Part shown: piece after piece, positions 1 to 10,382 of the stretch
How positions within the stretch are numbered: position 1 is the stretch's first letter
Layout: every line of letters starts with the position of its first letter
Origin: Microcoleus sp. FACHB-1515
GTDB lineage: Bacteria > Cyanobacteriota > Cyanobacteriia > Elainellales > Elainellaceae
NCBI RefSeq assembly: GCF_014696105.1
Contig: NZ_JACJPO010000022.1
Location: 1 to 64,000 of the forward strand
Direction: 5' to 3'
Length of the DNA stretch: 64,000 nt
Notes under the pieces: generated by a model
Database searches by the model: none
The model's input: the letters and a program-made list of their open reading frames with translations, nothing else
Told to the model about the DNA's origin: nothing
Program-made: the position numbers and the translations under genes

Positions 1-111
1 CAGCAAAAGGCCGCTCCAGCCGATGAAGACGAATCTGTCGCGCTTGAGCCAGTCGTCGAGGGCGTCGAACCACCCGCGACCCGCTGCCGCGCGTCCCATT
101 GCTATGGTCAT
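1..111 (-). CDS. psbD: Photosystem II D2 protein PsbD, N-terminal fragment
   Basis: Partial gene cut by the window edge. Reading the minus strand from the ATG at 111-109 gives 37 residues beginning [20 protein letters not shown] and continuing [16 protein letters not shown]. This is the conserved stromal N-terminus of D2, the reaction-centre subunit that binds chlorophyll, pheophytin and plastoquinone QA with D1. An AGAGG Shine-Dalgarno lies 7 bases before the ATG. The gene points out of the window; in cyanobacteria it is normally followed by psbC with overlapping reading frames, which cannot be seen here. It is divergent from ycf4, a photosystem I assembly gene. Identification is firm although only about a tenth of the protein is present. 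Confidence 0.95.
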   Translation of the reverse strand, partial: MTIAMGRAAAGRGWFDALDDWLKRDRFVFIGWSGLLL

Positions 112-500
112 TTCACAACCTCTTAATATTGCATTAAACCCAAACGGGTTCGGTTGTACGGCGATTTCTGAGGAAGTCAGAGCGCCGTGATGGATGAGAG
201 CGAGTTTTAAGTTTAGCGTCGGCGCGATCGCCACCTTTGGCAGAAGCCTCTAGCGGTTGATCTCTCTCGCTTGTCTGATGTAGACAACCGACGGTTCCGT
301 TACCGAGAAGGATTCAACGTTTTTACATGATAGAGAGAGACGCAAAATTTTACAATCCGCAACTTTACTCTCAGGCAAGAATTTCGCCAAATTCGATCGC
401 GATCGCTCCGCTAGCAGTCCGTCCAAACGACGGAGAAGATTGGATAATGGGAGATTGAAGGCATTGCCCTCGATCGTCGTTGCGTTTCACTTTTAACCTC
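112..500. promoter_or_regulatory. psbD / ycf4 divergent intergenic region
   Basis: About 390 bases without a gene, holding the promoters and leaders of psbD (minus) and ycf4 (plus). HIP1 sites occur at 224-231 and near 400. A short inverted repeat TTGTCT-5-AGACAA at 271-287 lies about 160 bases upstream of psbD and could be an operator or a leader hairpin. No clear -10/-35 pair was assigned. A TTG at 480 extends the ycf4 frame, but homology favours the ATG at 501. Confidence 0.4.
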
Positions 501-1091
501 ATGGCTGCGTCAACAGCATCTGTTCCTCAAAGCGATGGCTTCGCCTCCTCTGGGCGTGTCCTGCGTCAACCCGTACTCGGTTCGCGCCGATTTAGTAACT
601 ACTGGTGGGCATCCGTGATTCTGATTGGTTCGCTCGGATTTGTCCTGTCGAGCATTTCGAGCTACACCAAAATCAATTTGCTGCCATTTTCCAACCCGAC
701 TGAACTGCTGTTTTTGCCGCAAGGTGCAGTCATGGGTTTCTACGGCACAGCAGGACTGCTGCTGTCAATCTATCTGTGGCTGCTCATCCTGTGGAATGTA
801 GGAGGTGGCTACAACGAGTTCAATGCGGAAACCGGAATGCTGAAAATTTTCCGATGGGGCTATCCTGGCAAGAATCGCCGCGTGGAAGTGACCAATCGGC
901 TTGACGAAGTGCAGTCGGTTCGTGTCGATATCAAAGAAGGCCTAAATCCGCGTCGTGCTTTGTATCTACGCATCAAAGGCAAAGGTGATATTCCCCTGAC
1001 CCGTGTTGGACAGCCGCTTTCGTTGACTGCGTTAGAAAGCCAGGGTGCAGAACTCGCCCGCTTTTTGAATGTGCCGCTCGAAGGACTCTAG
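501..1091 (+). CDS. ycf4: Photosystem I assembly protein Ycf4
   Basis: 196 residues, the usual size for Ycf4, a thylakoid protein that helps assemble photosystem I. Two hydrophobic segments lie near residues 36-53 and 78-100, separated by a short loop ([19 protein letters not shown]). The soluble domain has the family signatures [19 protein letters not shown] and the C-terminal block from [12 protein letters not shown] to LNVPLEGL. The ATG at 501 is preferred to the in-frame TTG at 480 because known Ycf4 proteins begin about 15 residues before the [13 protein letters not shown] motif. No strong Shine-Dalgarno is visible. Its TAG stop lies in the CTAG that forms the left end of the repeat element downstream. 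Confidence 0.96.
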   Translation: MAASTASVPQSDGFASSGRVLRQPVLGSRRFSNYWWASVILIGSLGFVLSSISSYTKINLLPFSNPTELLFLPQGAVMGFYGTAGLLLSIYLWLLILWNVGGGYNEFNAETGMLKIFRWGYPGKNRRVEVTNRLDEVQSVRVDIKEGLNPRRALYLRIKGKGDIPLTRVGQPLSLTALESQGAELARFLNVPLEGL

Positions 1092-1238
1092 GCCGTGTGT
1101 TAGAAGGCAGTGATCCTCCCCAACCCTCCTTGGCAAGGAGGGAGCCGAGCCGCTCCTCAAAGTCCCTCTTTTCAAGGGGGATTTGGGGGGATCGGTCACA
1201 CAATTCACTCATTCCATAGCTTTGAAAACACGCACTAG
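1088..1238. repeat. MITE-like palindromic element, copy A (full length)
   Basis: A 151-base element bounded by CTAG on both sides (1088-1091 and 1235-1238). The ends read CTAGGCCGTGTGTT and, on the other strand, CTAGTGCGTGTTTTCAAA. The core at 1112-1193 starts GATCCTCCCCAA and ends TTTGGGGGGATC. It encloses the hairpins CCCTCCTTGGCAAGGAGGG and a C-run/G-run pair. The core is nearly the same as at 25472-25552 and is found shortened and inverted at 51022-51086. There is no open reading frame. The left CTAG contains the ycf4 stop codon. CTAG ends with a doubled TA suggest a non-autonomous element moved by an IS630/Tc1-type transposase, which is inference. Its hairpins may also end ycf4 transcripts. 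Confidence 0.8.
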
Positions 1239-1269
1239 ACGGTCTTGTCCCATTTTTAGAAACGAAAAC

Positions 1270-2028
1270 ATGATGCAGATTAAGATTTCACGCTGGTTTG
1301 CAGCGCTTTTGCTGGTGGGTACGATCGCGCTAACAAGCTGCACAGGCTCCAATACAGGCACGGCGACTTCAGACACGGCAACTGCACCCACTCCAGCCGC
1401 GACTGCTTCTGCGCCCAGTGCGATCGCCAGTTTGCCGCGCTTGAACGGAGAAGCCACCGTTGAAATCACTGTCAAAGGTTCGCCAATTCGCATCCGCGTC
1501 GATGGAGCAAACGCTCCGATTACCGCAGGTAATTTTGTGGATTTGGTGAATCGCAAAGTTTATGACGGAACATTGTTTCATCGCGTCGTCAGGACACCGC
1601 AGCCTTTTGTGGTGCAGGGAGGCGATCCCTTGAGTAAAGACGCGAATGTGCCAGCTCAACTTCTGGGAACAGGTAGTTTTGTCGATCCCAAGACTGAGCA
1701 GCCGCGCTATGTGCCTTTGGAAATTAAGCCCGTCGGAGCGCAAGAACCTGTTTATAGTCAAACGCTGGGTCAAGCCGGAATCACGCAGCCGCCCGTGCTG
1801 AAGCATACACGCGGAGCAGTGGCAATGGCGCGATCGCAGTTTCCCGATTCGGCTTCGTCCCAGTTCTACTTTGCCCTTGCTGACCTTGCCCCGCTCGATG
1901 GTGACTATGCTGTCTTCGGCTATGTAACAGAAGGGATGGATGTGGTAGACCAAATTGAACAGGGAGATGCGATCGAATCGGCCAAAGTTACCAGCGGACT
2001 CGATCGACTTGAAAATGGCGGCCAGTAG
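1270..2028 (+). CDS. Cyclophilin-type peptidyl-prolyl cis-trans isomerase, lipoprotein
   Basis: 252 residues from the ATG at 1270. The N-terminus has a basic start, a hydrophobic run and the lipobox LTSC, so the protein should be exported and lipid-anchored. A Thr/Ala/Pro-rich linker follows, then a cyclophilin domain from about residue 55 to 245. That domain shows the family blocks [47 protein letters not shown] and [12 protein letters not shown]. It should catalyse prolyl isomerisation in the periplasm or thylakoid lumen. The open frame extends upstream to 1183, but that stretch overlaps the repeat element and precedes the signal peptide, so it is not coding. The stop overlaps the cruP start by 14 bases, indicating cotranscription. 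Confidence 0.9.
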   Translation: MMQIKISRWFAALLLVGTIALTSCTGSNTGTATSDTATAPTPAATASAPSAIASLPRLNGEATVEITVKGSPIRIRVDGANAPITAGNFVDLVNRKVYDGTLFHRVVRTPQPFVVQGGDPLSKDANVPAQLLGTGSFVDPKTEQPRYVPLEIKPVGAQEPVYSQTLGQAGITQPPVLKHTRGAVAMARSQFPDSASSQFYFALADLAPLDGDYAVFGYVTEGMDVVDQIEQGDAIESAKVTSGLDRLENGGQ

Positions 2029-3583
2029 CAGCGTCGAATCCGTCTTGGCACAAATTTCCAGTAACGCACTGGGCAGTTTGCGCCGTGCGGATGATCTATG
2101 GCAGCGTCATCGGACAGGTGAAATTCCCGCAGCGATCGCCGTTCAAACCAGTTCCGAACTCTTGAGCGCGATCGATCTCGATGTCGTAATCTGTGGCGGC
2201 ACGTTGGGCATTCTCGTCGGCTGCGTTCTGGTTCAGCGCGGCTGGCGAGTTGCGGTTTTGGAGCGAGGTCAGCTTCGCGGGCGCGATCAGGAATGGAATA
2301 TTTCGCGATCGGAACTCGATGTGCTGCTCGATCTTGATCTGCTGACCGTAGAGGAATTAGAGCAGGCGATCGCCACTCGGTTCGATGCTGCCCGAATCTG
2401 CTTTGAGGGCAGTTCGGAATTTTGGGTGAAAGATGTCCTCAATCTCGGTGTTGATCCGGTTTTTCTACTCGACAGGCTGAAGGCGAAATTTCTGCAAGCG
2501 GGCGGGCGATTGCTGGAGCAAACGGCGTTTGAGGAGGCGATCGTGCATCCAAACGGCGTCACGATTCAAGCAGGTGAAACCTTGACGGCGCGATTGCTGA
2601 TTGATGCAATGGGCTATTTCTCGCCGATTGTTCAGCAGATTCGGCAAGGCAAAAAGCCCGATTCGGTTTGTCTTGTCGTCGGAACTTGCGCCCAAGGATT
2701 TCCTGAAAGTCAGACGGGCGATTTGTTCGCCACATTTACGCCCTTGCAAAATCAGTGTCAGTATTTCTGGGAAGCATTTCCCGCCCGTGACGGTCGAACA
2801 ACCTACCTGTTTACCTACCTCGACGCGCATCCCGATCGCCCCAGCCTCGAAGATCTGTTCGCCGATTACCTGCGTCTTCTACCGGAATATCAAGGTGTGG
2901 CAATCGATCAACTCACCTTCAAGCGTGCTCTGTTTGGCTTGTTTCCCGGATATCGATCGCGCCTGCGAGTTCCCTGGAATCGAATTTTGCCGATCGGAGA
3001 CAGCAGCGGCCAGCAGTCGCCGTTAAGCTTTGGTGGATTTGGGGCGATAATGCGGCATTTACGCAGGCTGAGTCAGGGAATTGATGAAGCACTGAGAGTG
3101 GATTTGCTCGATCGATCTGCCCTCGCTCTCCTTCAGCCTTACCAGCCGAATCTCGCCGTCACCTGGCTATTTCAGCGGGCGATGAGTGTGCGGATGGATC
3201 AGCGTGTGGCGAACGATCAAATTAACGCGCTGCTGGCGGCTGTGTTCCAAGAAATGAGTCAGCTCGGCGATCCGGTCTTGAAGCCGTTTTTGCAAGATGT
3301 CGTCCAGTTTTCGGGGCTGTCGCAGACAATGATGTGGACGGCGTTGCGGCATTTCGATCGCGTCCTTCCCGTCATTCCACAAGTTGGTTTGCCGATGCTG
3401 ATCGACTGGCTGAGACACTATGCAAATTTGGGGATCTACAGTGGATTAGATGCGGTTGCTGGAGCGATCGTCGCGTCCCAGAACGGTATCGCGCCTCGAC
3501 TGACAAATTCTCAACATCAGTATTACGTTCATCGCTGGCTCGACGCTTGGCACTATGGCGCGGGCGGCGACTATCACGGTTAG
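2015..3583 (+). CDS. cruP: CruP, lycopene-cyclase-family flavoprotein
   Basis: 522 residues from the ATG at 2015, which overlaps the end of the cyclophilin gene. A Rossmann FAD-binding segment ([15 protein letters not shown], then WRVAVLERG) lies near residues 52-83. It is followed by the CruA/CruP signature [11 protein letters not shown]. Later blocks ([32 protein letters not shown]) are those of flavin-dependent carotenoid cyclases. CruP is the cyanobacterial/plant paralogue of lycopene cyclase CruA. Its enzymatic role is unsettled, and plant CruP has been tied to limiting carotene epoxides under stress. The pds-crtB carotenoid genes lie 4 kb downstream. CruA itself is the alternative, but the C-terminal part and length fit CruP better. 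Confidence 0.82.
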   Translation: MAASSSVESVLAQISSNALGSLRRADDLWQRHRTGEIPAAIAVQTSSELLSAIDLDVVICGGTLGILVGCVLVQRGWRVAVLERGQLRGRDQEWNISRSELDVLLDLDLLTVEELEQAIATRFDAARICFEGSSEFWVKDVLNLGVDPVFLLDRLKAKFLQAGGRLLEQTAFEEAIVHPNGVTIQAGETLTARLLIDAMGYFSPIVQQIRQGKKPDSVCLVVGTCAQGFPESQTGDLFATFTPLQNQCQYFWEAFPARDGRTTYLFTYLDAHPDRPSLEDLFADYLRLLPEYQGVAIDQLTFKRALFGLFPGYRSRLRVPWNRILPIGDSSGQQSPLSFGGFGAIMRHLRRLSQGIDEALRVDLLDRSALALLQPYQPNLAVTWLFQRAMSVRMDQRVANDQINALLAAVFQEMSQLGDPVLKPFLQDVVQFSGLSQTMMWTALRHFDRVLPVIPQVGLPMLIDWLRHYANLGIYSGLDAVAGAIVASQNGIAPRLTNSQHQYYVHRWLDAWHYGAGGDYHG

Positions 3584-3585
3584 AT

Positions 3586-4401
3586 ATGGACTTTCCTCGC
3601 GCTCGTCAGCAGTTTTTACAGGAAATTCAGCAGCCCGAAATCGATTTGGCGCGGGCAGCACTGTTTTTGGCGCAAGAGGAATATCCCGACCTTGACCCGG
3701 ACGTGTATCTGAGCCGGATTGATGCGATCGCTGCTCAAATCCGCGATCGTCTCCCTGCCGAACGCTATCCGATGCGAATGATTCAAACGATCAACGGCTA
3801 TCTGTATGAAGAACTGCTGTTTTCGGGGAATCAGGCGGACTATTACGATCCGCGCAACAGCTATTTGAACGAGGTGATCGATCGCCGCACCGGAATTCCG
3901 ATTACGCTTTCGCTACTTTATTTGGAAGTGGCGAAGCGGCTCGATTTTCCGATGGAAGGCGTGGGACTGCCGGGACACTTCATCATTCGGCCTGCTCTAG
4001 CGGAAATGGAAATTTTTGTCGATCCGTTTCATCGCGGCGAAGTGCTGTTTCCCGAAGACGCACAAGAGCGATTGAGTCAAATTTATGGGCGATCGATTCC
4101 CATGCAGCCCGAATTTCTCGAAGCCACCAGCCCGCGCCAATTTCTCGCTCGAATGCTGAACAACCTCAAGGTCATTTACCTGAATGGCGGCGATTTGCAG
4201 CGCGGACTGGCGCAGGTCGATCGCATCTTGCTGTTGTTTCCCGATGCGGCTTATGAACGGCGCGATCGCGGCCTGATCGCTTATCAGCAGGGCAACTGGG
4301 CACAGGCACGAATCGACCTACAGCAGTACGTGGAACAGATGCCGACCGCATCCGATGCGAATACAATTCGGCAACTGCTCGATCGCATCAACGAAGGTTA
4401 G
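3586..4401 (+). CDS. SirB1-family protein (transglutaminase-like plus TPR)
   Basis: 271 residues from the ATG at 3586, two bases after the cruP stop. The N-terminal half is the SirB1/transglutaminase-like domain: YYDPRNSYLNEVIDRRTGIP, ISLSLLYLEVAKRL-type helix and VGLPGHFIIRP, followed by FVDPFHRGEVL. The C-terminal 80 residues carry TPR-like helices (LNGGDLQRGLAQVDRILLLFP; LIAYQQGNWAQARIDLQQYV). The biochemical function is unknown. The TAG stop (4399-4401) shares TA with the TAA stop of the convergent glycosyltransferase gene. Confidence 0.85.
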   Translation: MDFPRARQQFLQEIQQPEIDLARAALFLAQEEYPDLDPDVYLSRIDAIAAQIRDRLPAERYPMRMIQTINGYLYEELLFSGNQADYYDPRNSYLNEVIDRRTGIPITLSLLYLEVAKRLDFPMEGVGLPGHFIIRPALAEMEIFVDPFHRGEVLFPEDAQERLSQIYGRSIPMQPEFLEATSPRQFLARMLNNLKVIYLNGGDLQRGLAQVDRILLLFPDAAYERRDRGLIAYQQGNWAQARIDLQQYVEQMPTASDANTIRQLLDRINEG

Positions 4402-6023
4402 GACGCAGGCTGGCGCGTTACCAATGTCCAGCCGTCGGTTGAACCGAGCTTCTGGGTGCGATCGAGGTTGAGCGACTTGAGCGTTTCAGCATCCAGCAGC
4501 AGGTAGGGCTGTTTGGGACGCTGCCACTGTCGCTGAATCTTTTGTCGGGAGGCTGGTTCGACCGAGCGATCGCTATAGAAATTGAGTGACGGTCGGTAGT
4601 TGGGATAGGAAGTCAAAATCGTCGCATTGGCGGGCGTATGCTTGTTGATCAGCGCGGCGACAGGCTTGACCGGATAAGTTTCAGATAATTCCCAAATCCA
4701 GTGCGGCGAGAGCATCAGCAGCAACAGCGTCACGAACGTTCCCCAAGTCAGGACGGCCAGAAATTCCGGGTCTTGTCGCACGACGAGAATCGCCGTCACG
4801 CTGAGGGTCAACGCCATTGCTGCCAAAAGTGATGCCAGCGCAAAATCAGGCTGAGTGCGCGTTCCAAAATAGAAGCTGGCCGCCCAAGCTGCGATCGCAA
4901 ACAGGCCAAACACAACCACCCACGATCGCGAATAGCCTGGCTCTTTCTGTCGAATACCTGGATGCAATCCTCGCTGCCACAGGGAAGACAGTTGCCAACC
5001 GATCGCCAACGCCAAAGCCGGATACAGCGGCAAAGCGTACCAAGGCAGTTTCGTTCCCATCAGCGAAATTGCTGTGAAGTACAAGCCTGCCCAGACGAGC
5101 ACGAGCTTTGCCCAACTGAGGTTGCGATTTTCCCACGTAAGCTTGAGGGCGATCGGCACAAACAGCACCCAGGGAAATCCATTTTTCGCCACTTCCAGCA
5201 GGTAGTACCAGGGTGGGCCACTGTTGCTTTCAACGGATGACCAGATGCGGCTGAACGATTGTTCGACGAGATTGCGATCGAAAAACGCCAAACCGTACTC
5301 CTGCCACTGCGCGACATACCACAAGGCGATCGGCACGACTCCCAAAATCATGCCGCCCCACAGATAAGGCAGCTTCAGCAAGCGCGGCGTATCCCAAGCG
5401 AGGAAGGCGATCGCGATCGTCCCAAACAGCACACCGAGCATGATTCCCTTCGTCAAGCAAATCAGGCCGAGGCCGATACCGATGCCGATCGCAAAGCGGC
5501 TGTTGCGGCGCGATCGCAGCAAACACCAAATCGTCATCAGCAAAAAGCACAAGATCGCTCCGTCCAGCATTGCCAGCCGTCCCTGCCGCACGACCGGAAG
5601 CCAGGTAAGATAGACCAGCGCGGCAAACGCTGCCGGAGTGCGACGGTGAAACAGTTCGCGCCCCAAGCCATACAGCAGCGGCACGGAAAGCGCTGTTAGG
5701 AGCGCTCCAGGAAGGCGGGCTGTCCACTCGTTGATGCCGCCGAAGTGAAAGGCATTGGCGATCAAGACATGGACGAGCGGCGGCTTGTTGAGATAGGGCT
5801 GGCCTGCGATCGAGGGAAACAGCCATGAATCGGTCGATCGAGCAATTTCGCGGGCAACCTGGGCGACGAGTCCTTCATCCCAATCGCGCAAGGGCAGTTC
5901 GCCCAAATTGACGCAGTAGAGTACAAGAGCGGCCAGCAGCAGCGATAAGCCCCACAGCCAATCGATCGAACTGATGGATTGCACAATCCAGCCTTGTCTG
6001 AAAATAAATGCTTTTTGACTCAT
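4398..6023 (-). CDS. Glycosyltransferase family 39 / ArnT-like membrane protein
   Basis: 541 residues with about 11 predicted membrane segments. The first periplasmic loop has the GT39/ArnT signature: an acidic pair in LPLRDWDEGLVAQVAREIA, then PYLNKPPLVHVLIA and EWTARLPGALL. These enzymes move a sugar from a polyprenyl-phosphate donor to a protein or lipid on the outer face of the plasma membrane; the substrate here cannot be told. The C-terminal soluble part (TILTSYPNYRPSLNFYSDRSVEP) is typical of the family. The ATG at 6023 is chosen over a TTG at 6050, which would overlap the upstream permease. It converges on and overlaps the SirB1 gene by four bases. Confidence 0.85.
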   Translation of the reverse strand: MSQKAFIFRQGWIVQSISSIDWLWGLSLLLAALVLYCVNLGELPLRDWDEGLVAQVAREIARSTDSWLFPSIAGQPYLNKPPLVHVLIANAFHFGGINEWTARLPGALLTALSVPLLYGLGRELFHRRTPAAFAALVYLTWLPVVRQGRLAMLDGAILCFLLMTIWCLLRSRRNSRFAIGIGIGLGLICLTKGIMLGVLFGTIAIAFLAWDTPRLLKLPYLWGGMILGVVPIALWYVAQWQEYGLAFFDRNLVEQSFSRIWSSVESNSGPPWYYLLEVAKNGFPWVLFVPIALKLTWENRNLSWAKLVLVWAGLYFTAISLMGTKLPWYALPLYPALALAIGWQLSSLWQRGLHPGIRQKEPGYSRSWVVVFGLFAIAAWAASFYFGTRTQPDFALASLLAAMALTLSVTAILVVRQDPEFLAVLTWGTFVTLLLLMLSPHWIWELSETYPVKPVAALINKHTPANATILTSYPNYRPSLNFYSDRSVEPASRQKIQRQWQRPKQPYLLLDAETLKSLNLDRTQKLGSTDGWTLVTRQPAS

Positions 6024-6046
6024 GGGTAGAAGGAAGCGAGGAGCGG

Positions 6047-6904
6047 TCAATCTTCGGGGACAATTTTGAACTGGAGATAGACGAGTCCAAAGGTGAAGGC
6101 AAGCAGGACGATCGCCATTGCCGCAGCATAGCCAAAGTCAAACTGAGCAAATGCCTGAGTGTAGATGTAATACACCAGCAGGTTTGTCGAGCCAAGCGGT
6201 CCGCCCCCGGTCATGACGTAGGGCTGCTCGAAGCTACGCAGGGTAAAAATGGCCGTTGTGACGATCGCAAAAATCAGGGTAGGCCGCAATCCGGGTAAAG
6301 TAATATGCCAAAACTGCTGCCACTGATTTGCACCGTCCAGTTCAGCCGCCTCATAGCGACTGGCTGGGATTGTTTGCAGTCCGGCCAGGAAGACTACTAA
6401 GTTAAATCCTAGCTGCTTCCAGATGGAGAGCAAGATCAAAACGGGCATTGCCCAAATCGTGCTGCCCAGCCAGGGGATCGCAGGAAGACCGAGCGAACTG
6501 AGCCAGCCATTGACAACGCCCTCAGTTTGAAACAGCCAGCGAAACCCCAGCCCGACCGCAACCAGCGAAGTAATTGAGGGAATGAAATAGGCCGTTCGCA
6601 GAAAATCGCGTCCGACGATCGCCCCGTTCAGCCAAACCGCCAGAGCTAGCGGAATCGCGAGACTCGGTAGGACAGTGGCGATCGTAAAATATGCCGTATT
6701 GCCGATCACCTGCCAAAAATCCGCATCCAGCAGCAAGCGCCAGTAGTTTCGCACTCCGACCCAGACGGCTCCCGATCGCGTAAAGCTGCCTGCCGTGAAG
6801 CTGAGCCAGAACAGGTAGGCGATCGGCCACAGCAAAAAAATCCCCAGCAGCAGCAGGGCGGGCGCGAGAAACAGCCAGGGCGTGAGCGGACGCAGCGATT
6901 TCAT
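6047..6904 (-). CDS. Sugar ABC transporter permease (MalF/UgpA type)
   Basis: 285 residues with six predicted membrane helices. The cytoplasmic EAA loop that docks the ATPase is clear: YEAAELDGANQWQQFWHITL followed by PGLRPT. The N-terminal LFLAPALLLLGIFLLWPIAYL is typical of the first of two permeases in carbohydrate uptake (CUT1) systems. The usual partners (second permease, binding protein, ATPase) are not next to it, so they must be encoded elsewhere. It lies 23 bases upstream of the glycosyltransferase gene on the same strand. The start ATG (6904) begins MKSLRPLTPWLFLAP. Substrate unknown; glucosylglycerol or a disaccharide is possible in cyanobacteria. Confidence 0.85.
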   Translation of the reverse strand: MKSLRPLTPWLFLAPALLLLGIFLLWPIAYLFWLSFTAGSFTRSGAVWVGVRNYWRLLLDADFWQVIGNTAYFTIATVLPSLAIPLALAVWLNGAIVGRDFLRTAYFIPSITSLVAVGLGFRWLFQTEGVVNGWLSSLGLPAIPWLGSTIWAMPVLILLSIWKQLGFNLVVFLAGLQTIPASRYEAAELDGANQWQQFWHITLPGLRPTLIFAIVTTAIFTLRSFEQPYVMTGGGPLGSTNLLVYYIYTQAFAQFDFGYAAAMAIVLLAFTFGLVYLQFKIVPED

Positions 6905-7005
6905 GAAAGTAAGAAATAATCCCTCATCTACCGTAGGGCATAGCTTCGAGTCATGGTAGGGTAGCTGCGGGAAAATATCGGTATCGGCTGAACAATTTTG
7001 ACTTT

Positions 7006-7644
7006 ATGAATGCGGAAGCGATCGATAAAACCAGCTTAATTTCGCCACAACTGCCGATGCCGCGCTTTCAGACTCCGCTCAAGTTGGGCGTTCTCGCATC
7101 GGGAAGCGGCAGTAATTTTGCAGCCATTGCCGATGCGATCGCCACAGGTGAACTGAACGCGCAAATTCAAGTGTTGATCTATAACAATCCGGACGCGATC
7201 GCCGCTCAACGTGCCCAAGCCCGCAACATTCCAACTGTTCTGCTGAATCATCGCGAGTTCGCCACGCGAGAAGATTTGGATGCGGCGATCGCTCAAACGC
7301 TGCGCCAGCATTCGGTGGACTGGGTGATCATGGCAGGCTGGATGCGGCGCGTAACTAAAGTATTAATTGGTGCCTTTCCCGATCGCATTCTCAACATTCA
7401 TCCCAGCCTGTTACCCAGTTTTCCGGGTATTCGAGCGATCGAGCAGGCTTTAGCGGCAGGCGTAAAAATCACAGGCTGCACCGTGCATTTTGTGGAGCTT
7501 GAAGTGGACAGTGGGCCGATCGTCCTGCAAGCCGCTGTGCCCGTTTTGCCGGATGACACGGCGGAAACGCTGCATCAGCGAGTGCAGGTGCAAGAGCATC
7601 GGATTTTTCCATTGGGAATTGCGATCGCCGCTAGCCAAACCTAG
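7006..7644 (+). CDS. purN: Phosphoribosylglycinamide formyltransferase PurN
   Basis: 212 residues. It transfers a formyl group from 10-formyltetrahydrofolate to GAR in de novo purine synthesis (cytosol). The phosphate-binding loop LGVLASGSGSNFAAI starts near residue 28. The catalytic segment NIHPSLLPSFPG supplies the Asn and His, and TVHFVELEVDSGPIVLQ supplies the catalytic Asp. An N-terminal extension of about 25 residues precedes the core, so the true start could be slightly downstream (the second Met, in LPMPRFQTPLKLGV). Size fits the family. It stands alone between the permease and the carotenoid pair. Confidence 0.95.
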   Translation: MNAEAIDKTSLISPQLPMPRFQTPLKLGVLASGSGSNFAAIADAIATGELNAQIQVLIYNNPDAIAAQRAQARNIPTVLLNHREFATREDLDAAIAQTLRQHSVDWVIMAGWMRRVTKVLIGAFPDRILNIHPSLLPSFPGIRAIEQALAAGVKITGCTVHFVELEVDSGPIVLQAAVPVLPDDTAETLHQRVQVQEHRIFPLGIAIAASQT

Positions 7645-7710
7645 CCTTCTCTGTTGCTGAATCCCTGAATTTGCAACGATTTTGATGTCAGAGTGTAACG
7701 GTTTGAAACA

Positions 7711-7716
7711 TATAAT
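7711..7716 (+). promoter_or_regulatory. Probable -10 box of the pds promoter
   Basis: A perfect TATAAT hexamer lies 46 bases before the pds start in the purN-pds gap. No convincing -35 hexamer was found at 16-18 bases spacing, so this is only a candidate core promoter. Confidence 0.35.
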
Positions 7717-7753
7717 GAGGGCAGATCCCATCCTTTCGTGTTTGAGAAGGTAG

Positions 7754-9187
<1,434 letters not shown>

Positions 9188-9272
9188 GCGCGATCGACTT
9201 GACTGTTGACTTGGCGGACTCTTTCATTGTGAAATTTTTGCCGATCGTGCCCTCAATTTTGCCTGCGACGCA

Positions 9273-10196
9273 ATGCTGCAACTGCCTGAAACCCCTCGCA
9301 TGACCACATTGGCCTCTCTGGAGGACGCTTACGAGCTTTGCCGCCAAATCACCGCAAAGTACTCCAAAACTTTCTATCTGGGTACGATGCTGATGCCAGA
9401 AGCCAAGCGTCGCGCAATCTGGGCGATCTACGTTTGGTGTCGCCGCACCGATGAACTGGTGGACGGCCCCAGAGCCGAACTGACGACCGAAGACACACTC
9501 GACCAGTGGGAACGCAACGTCGAAACGATTTTCTCCGGAGAACCGATCGACAGCTACGATGTTGCCCTGGTTGACACGCTCAATCGGTTTCCGATCGACA
9601 TTCAGCCGTTCCGCGACATGATCGAAGGTCAGCGCATGGATTTGTATCGATCGCGCTACCAAACGTTCGACGAGCTAAATCTCTACTGCTATCGTGTCGC
9701 CGGAACAGTTGGCCTGATGTCTACTGCCGTCATGGGCGTGGATGGCGATCCGACCACGCCTTGGCAATGCAACAAAAGCGGCGATCCGCAGGAAGAAGCG
9801 ATCGCCCTTGGAGTCGCCAATCAACTGACCAACATTCTGCGCGATGTGGGAGAAGATGCGAGGCGCGGCAGAATTTACATCCCCTTGGAAGAACTGGCGT
9901 TGTTTGACTACACCGAAGCAGATTTGATGAAGGGCGTGGTGGACGATCGCTGGCGCGAACTGATGCGCTTTCAGATTGGCCGCGCCCGCAAATTTTTCGC
10001 CACAGCCGAAAGTGGAATCAGCCGCCTCAGCCCGGATGCCCGCTTTCCTGTTTGGGCAGCCTTGATGCTCTATCGCCAAATTCTTGACGTGATTGAGCGC
10101 AACGATTACGACGTGTTCACCAAACGCGCCTACGTGCCCGGACTGCGGAAGATGCTGTGTCTGCCGATCGCCCGCATCCGAGCCGAAGTTCTCTAG
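9273..10196 (+). CDS. crtB: Phytoene synthase CrtB
   Basis: 307 residues. It condenses two geranylgeranyl-PP to 15-cis-phytoene, the first committed step of carotenoid synthesis, feeding the upstream desaturase. Both Asp-rich prenyl-diphosphate motifs are present: RRTDELVD near residue 65 and NILRDVGED near residue 190. The blocks KYSKTFYLGTMLMPEAKRRA and YCYRVAGTVGLM are also present. The start MLQLPETPRM matches other cyanobacterial CrtB proteins. The TAG stop falls within the CTAG that begins the downstream long inverted repeat. Confidence 0.97.
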   Translation: MLQLPETPRMTTLASLEDAYELCRQITAKYSKTFYLGTMLMPEAKRRAIWAIYVWCRRTDELVDGPRAELTTEDTLDQWERNVETIFSGEPIDSYDVALVDTLNRFPIDIQPFRDMIEGQRMDLYRSRYQTFDELNLYCYRVAGTVGLMSTAVMGVDGDPTTPWQCNKSGDPQEEAIALGVANQLTNILRDVGEDARRGRIYIPLEELALFDYTEADLMKGVVDDRWRELMRFQIGRARKFFATAESGISRLSPDARFPVWAALMLYRQILDVIERNDYDVFTKRAYVPGLRKMLCLPIARIRAEVL

Positions 10197-10382
10197 CTGA
10201 GTTGCACCAATTTCAACAACGCCCTGAAATCAAGTTCGGGCTGAAAGCTGAAACCCCAGAACGAGTTAAAGCTCCGGCGCACCTGCTGTTCAGTCAGTTT
10301 CAACTGACTTGAGCGATTAGCCCAAATTTTAATTCAGGGCGGGTCAGGCAACTGGTGCAAGACCTTAGCTAGCTCAGGCTAG
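10193..10382. repeat. Long imperfect inverted repeat between convergent stops
   Basis: A 190-base element running from the CTAG at the crtB stop to the CTAG at the chrA stop. The arms pair over about 45 bases. Left CTAGCTGAG, TTGCACCA, CGCCCTGAA and TTCGGGCT match right (opposite strand) CTAGCTAAG, TTGCACCA, CGCCCTGAA and TTTGGGCT. Internal loops separate the paired blocks. The middle contains a second hairpin, GTCAGTTTCAACTGAC, at about 10293-10308. No reading frame. It could be a MITE-like insertion, a two-way terminator, or a structured RNA. The exact fit between two TAG stops favours insertion at a shared TA. The core does not resemble the GATCCTCCCC family in this window. Confidence 0.7.

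Noticed and set aside
10193-10382. 6S RNA or another known structured RNA
   Set aside because: The length would fit, but the structure lies exactly between two stop codons with terminal repeats and I saw no promoter; insertion element is the simpler reading, though unproven.
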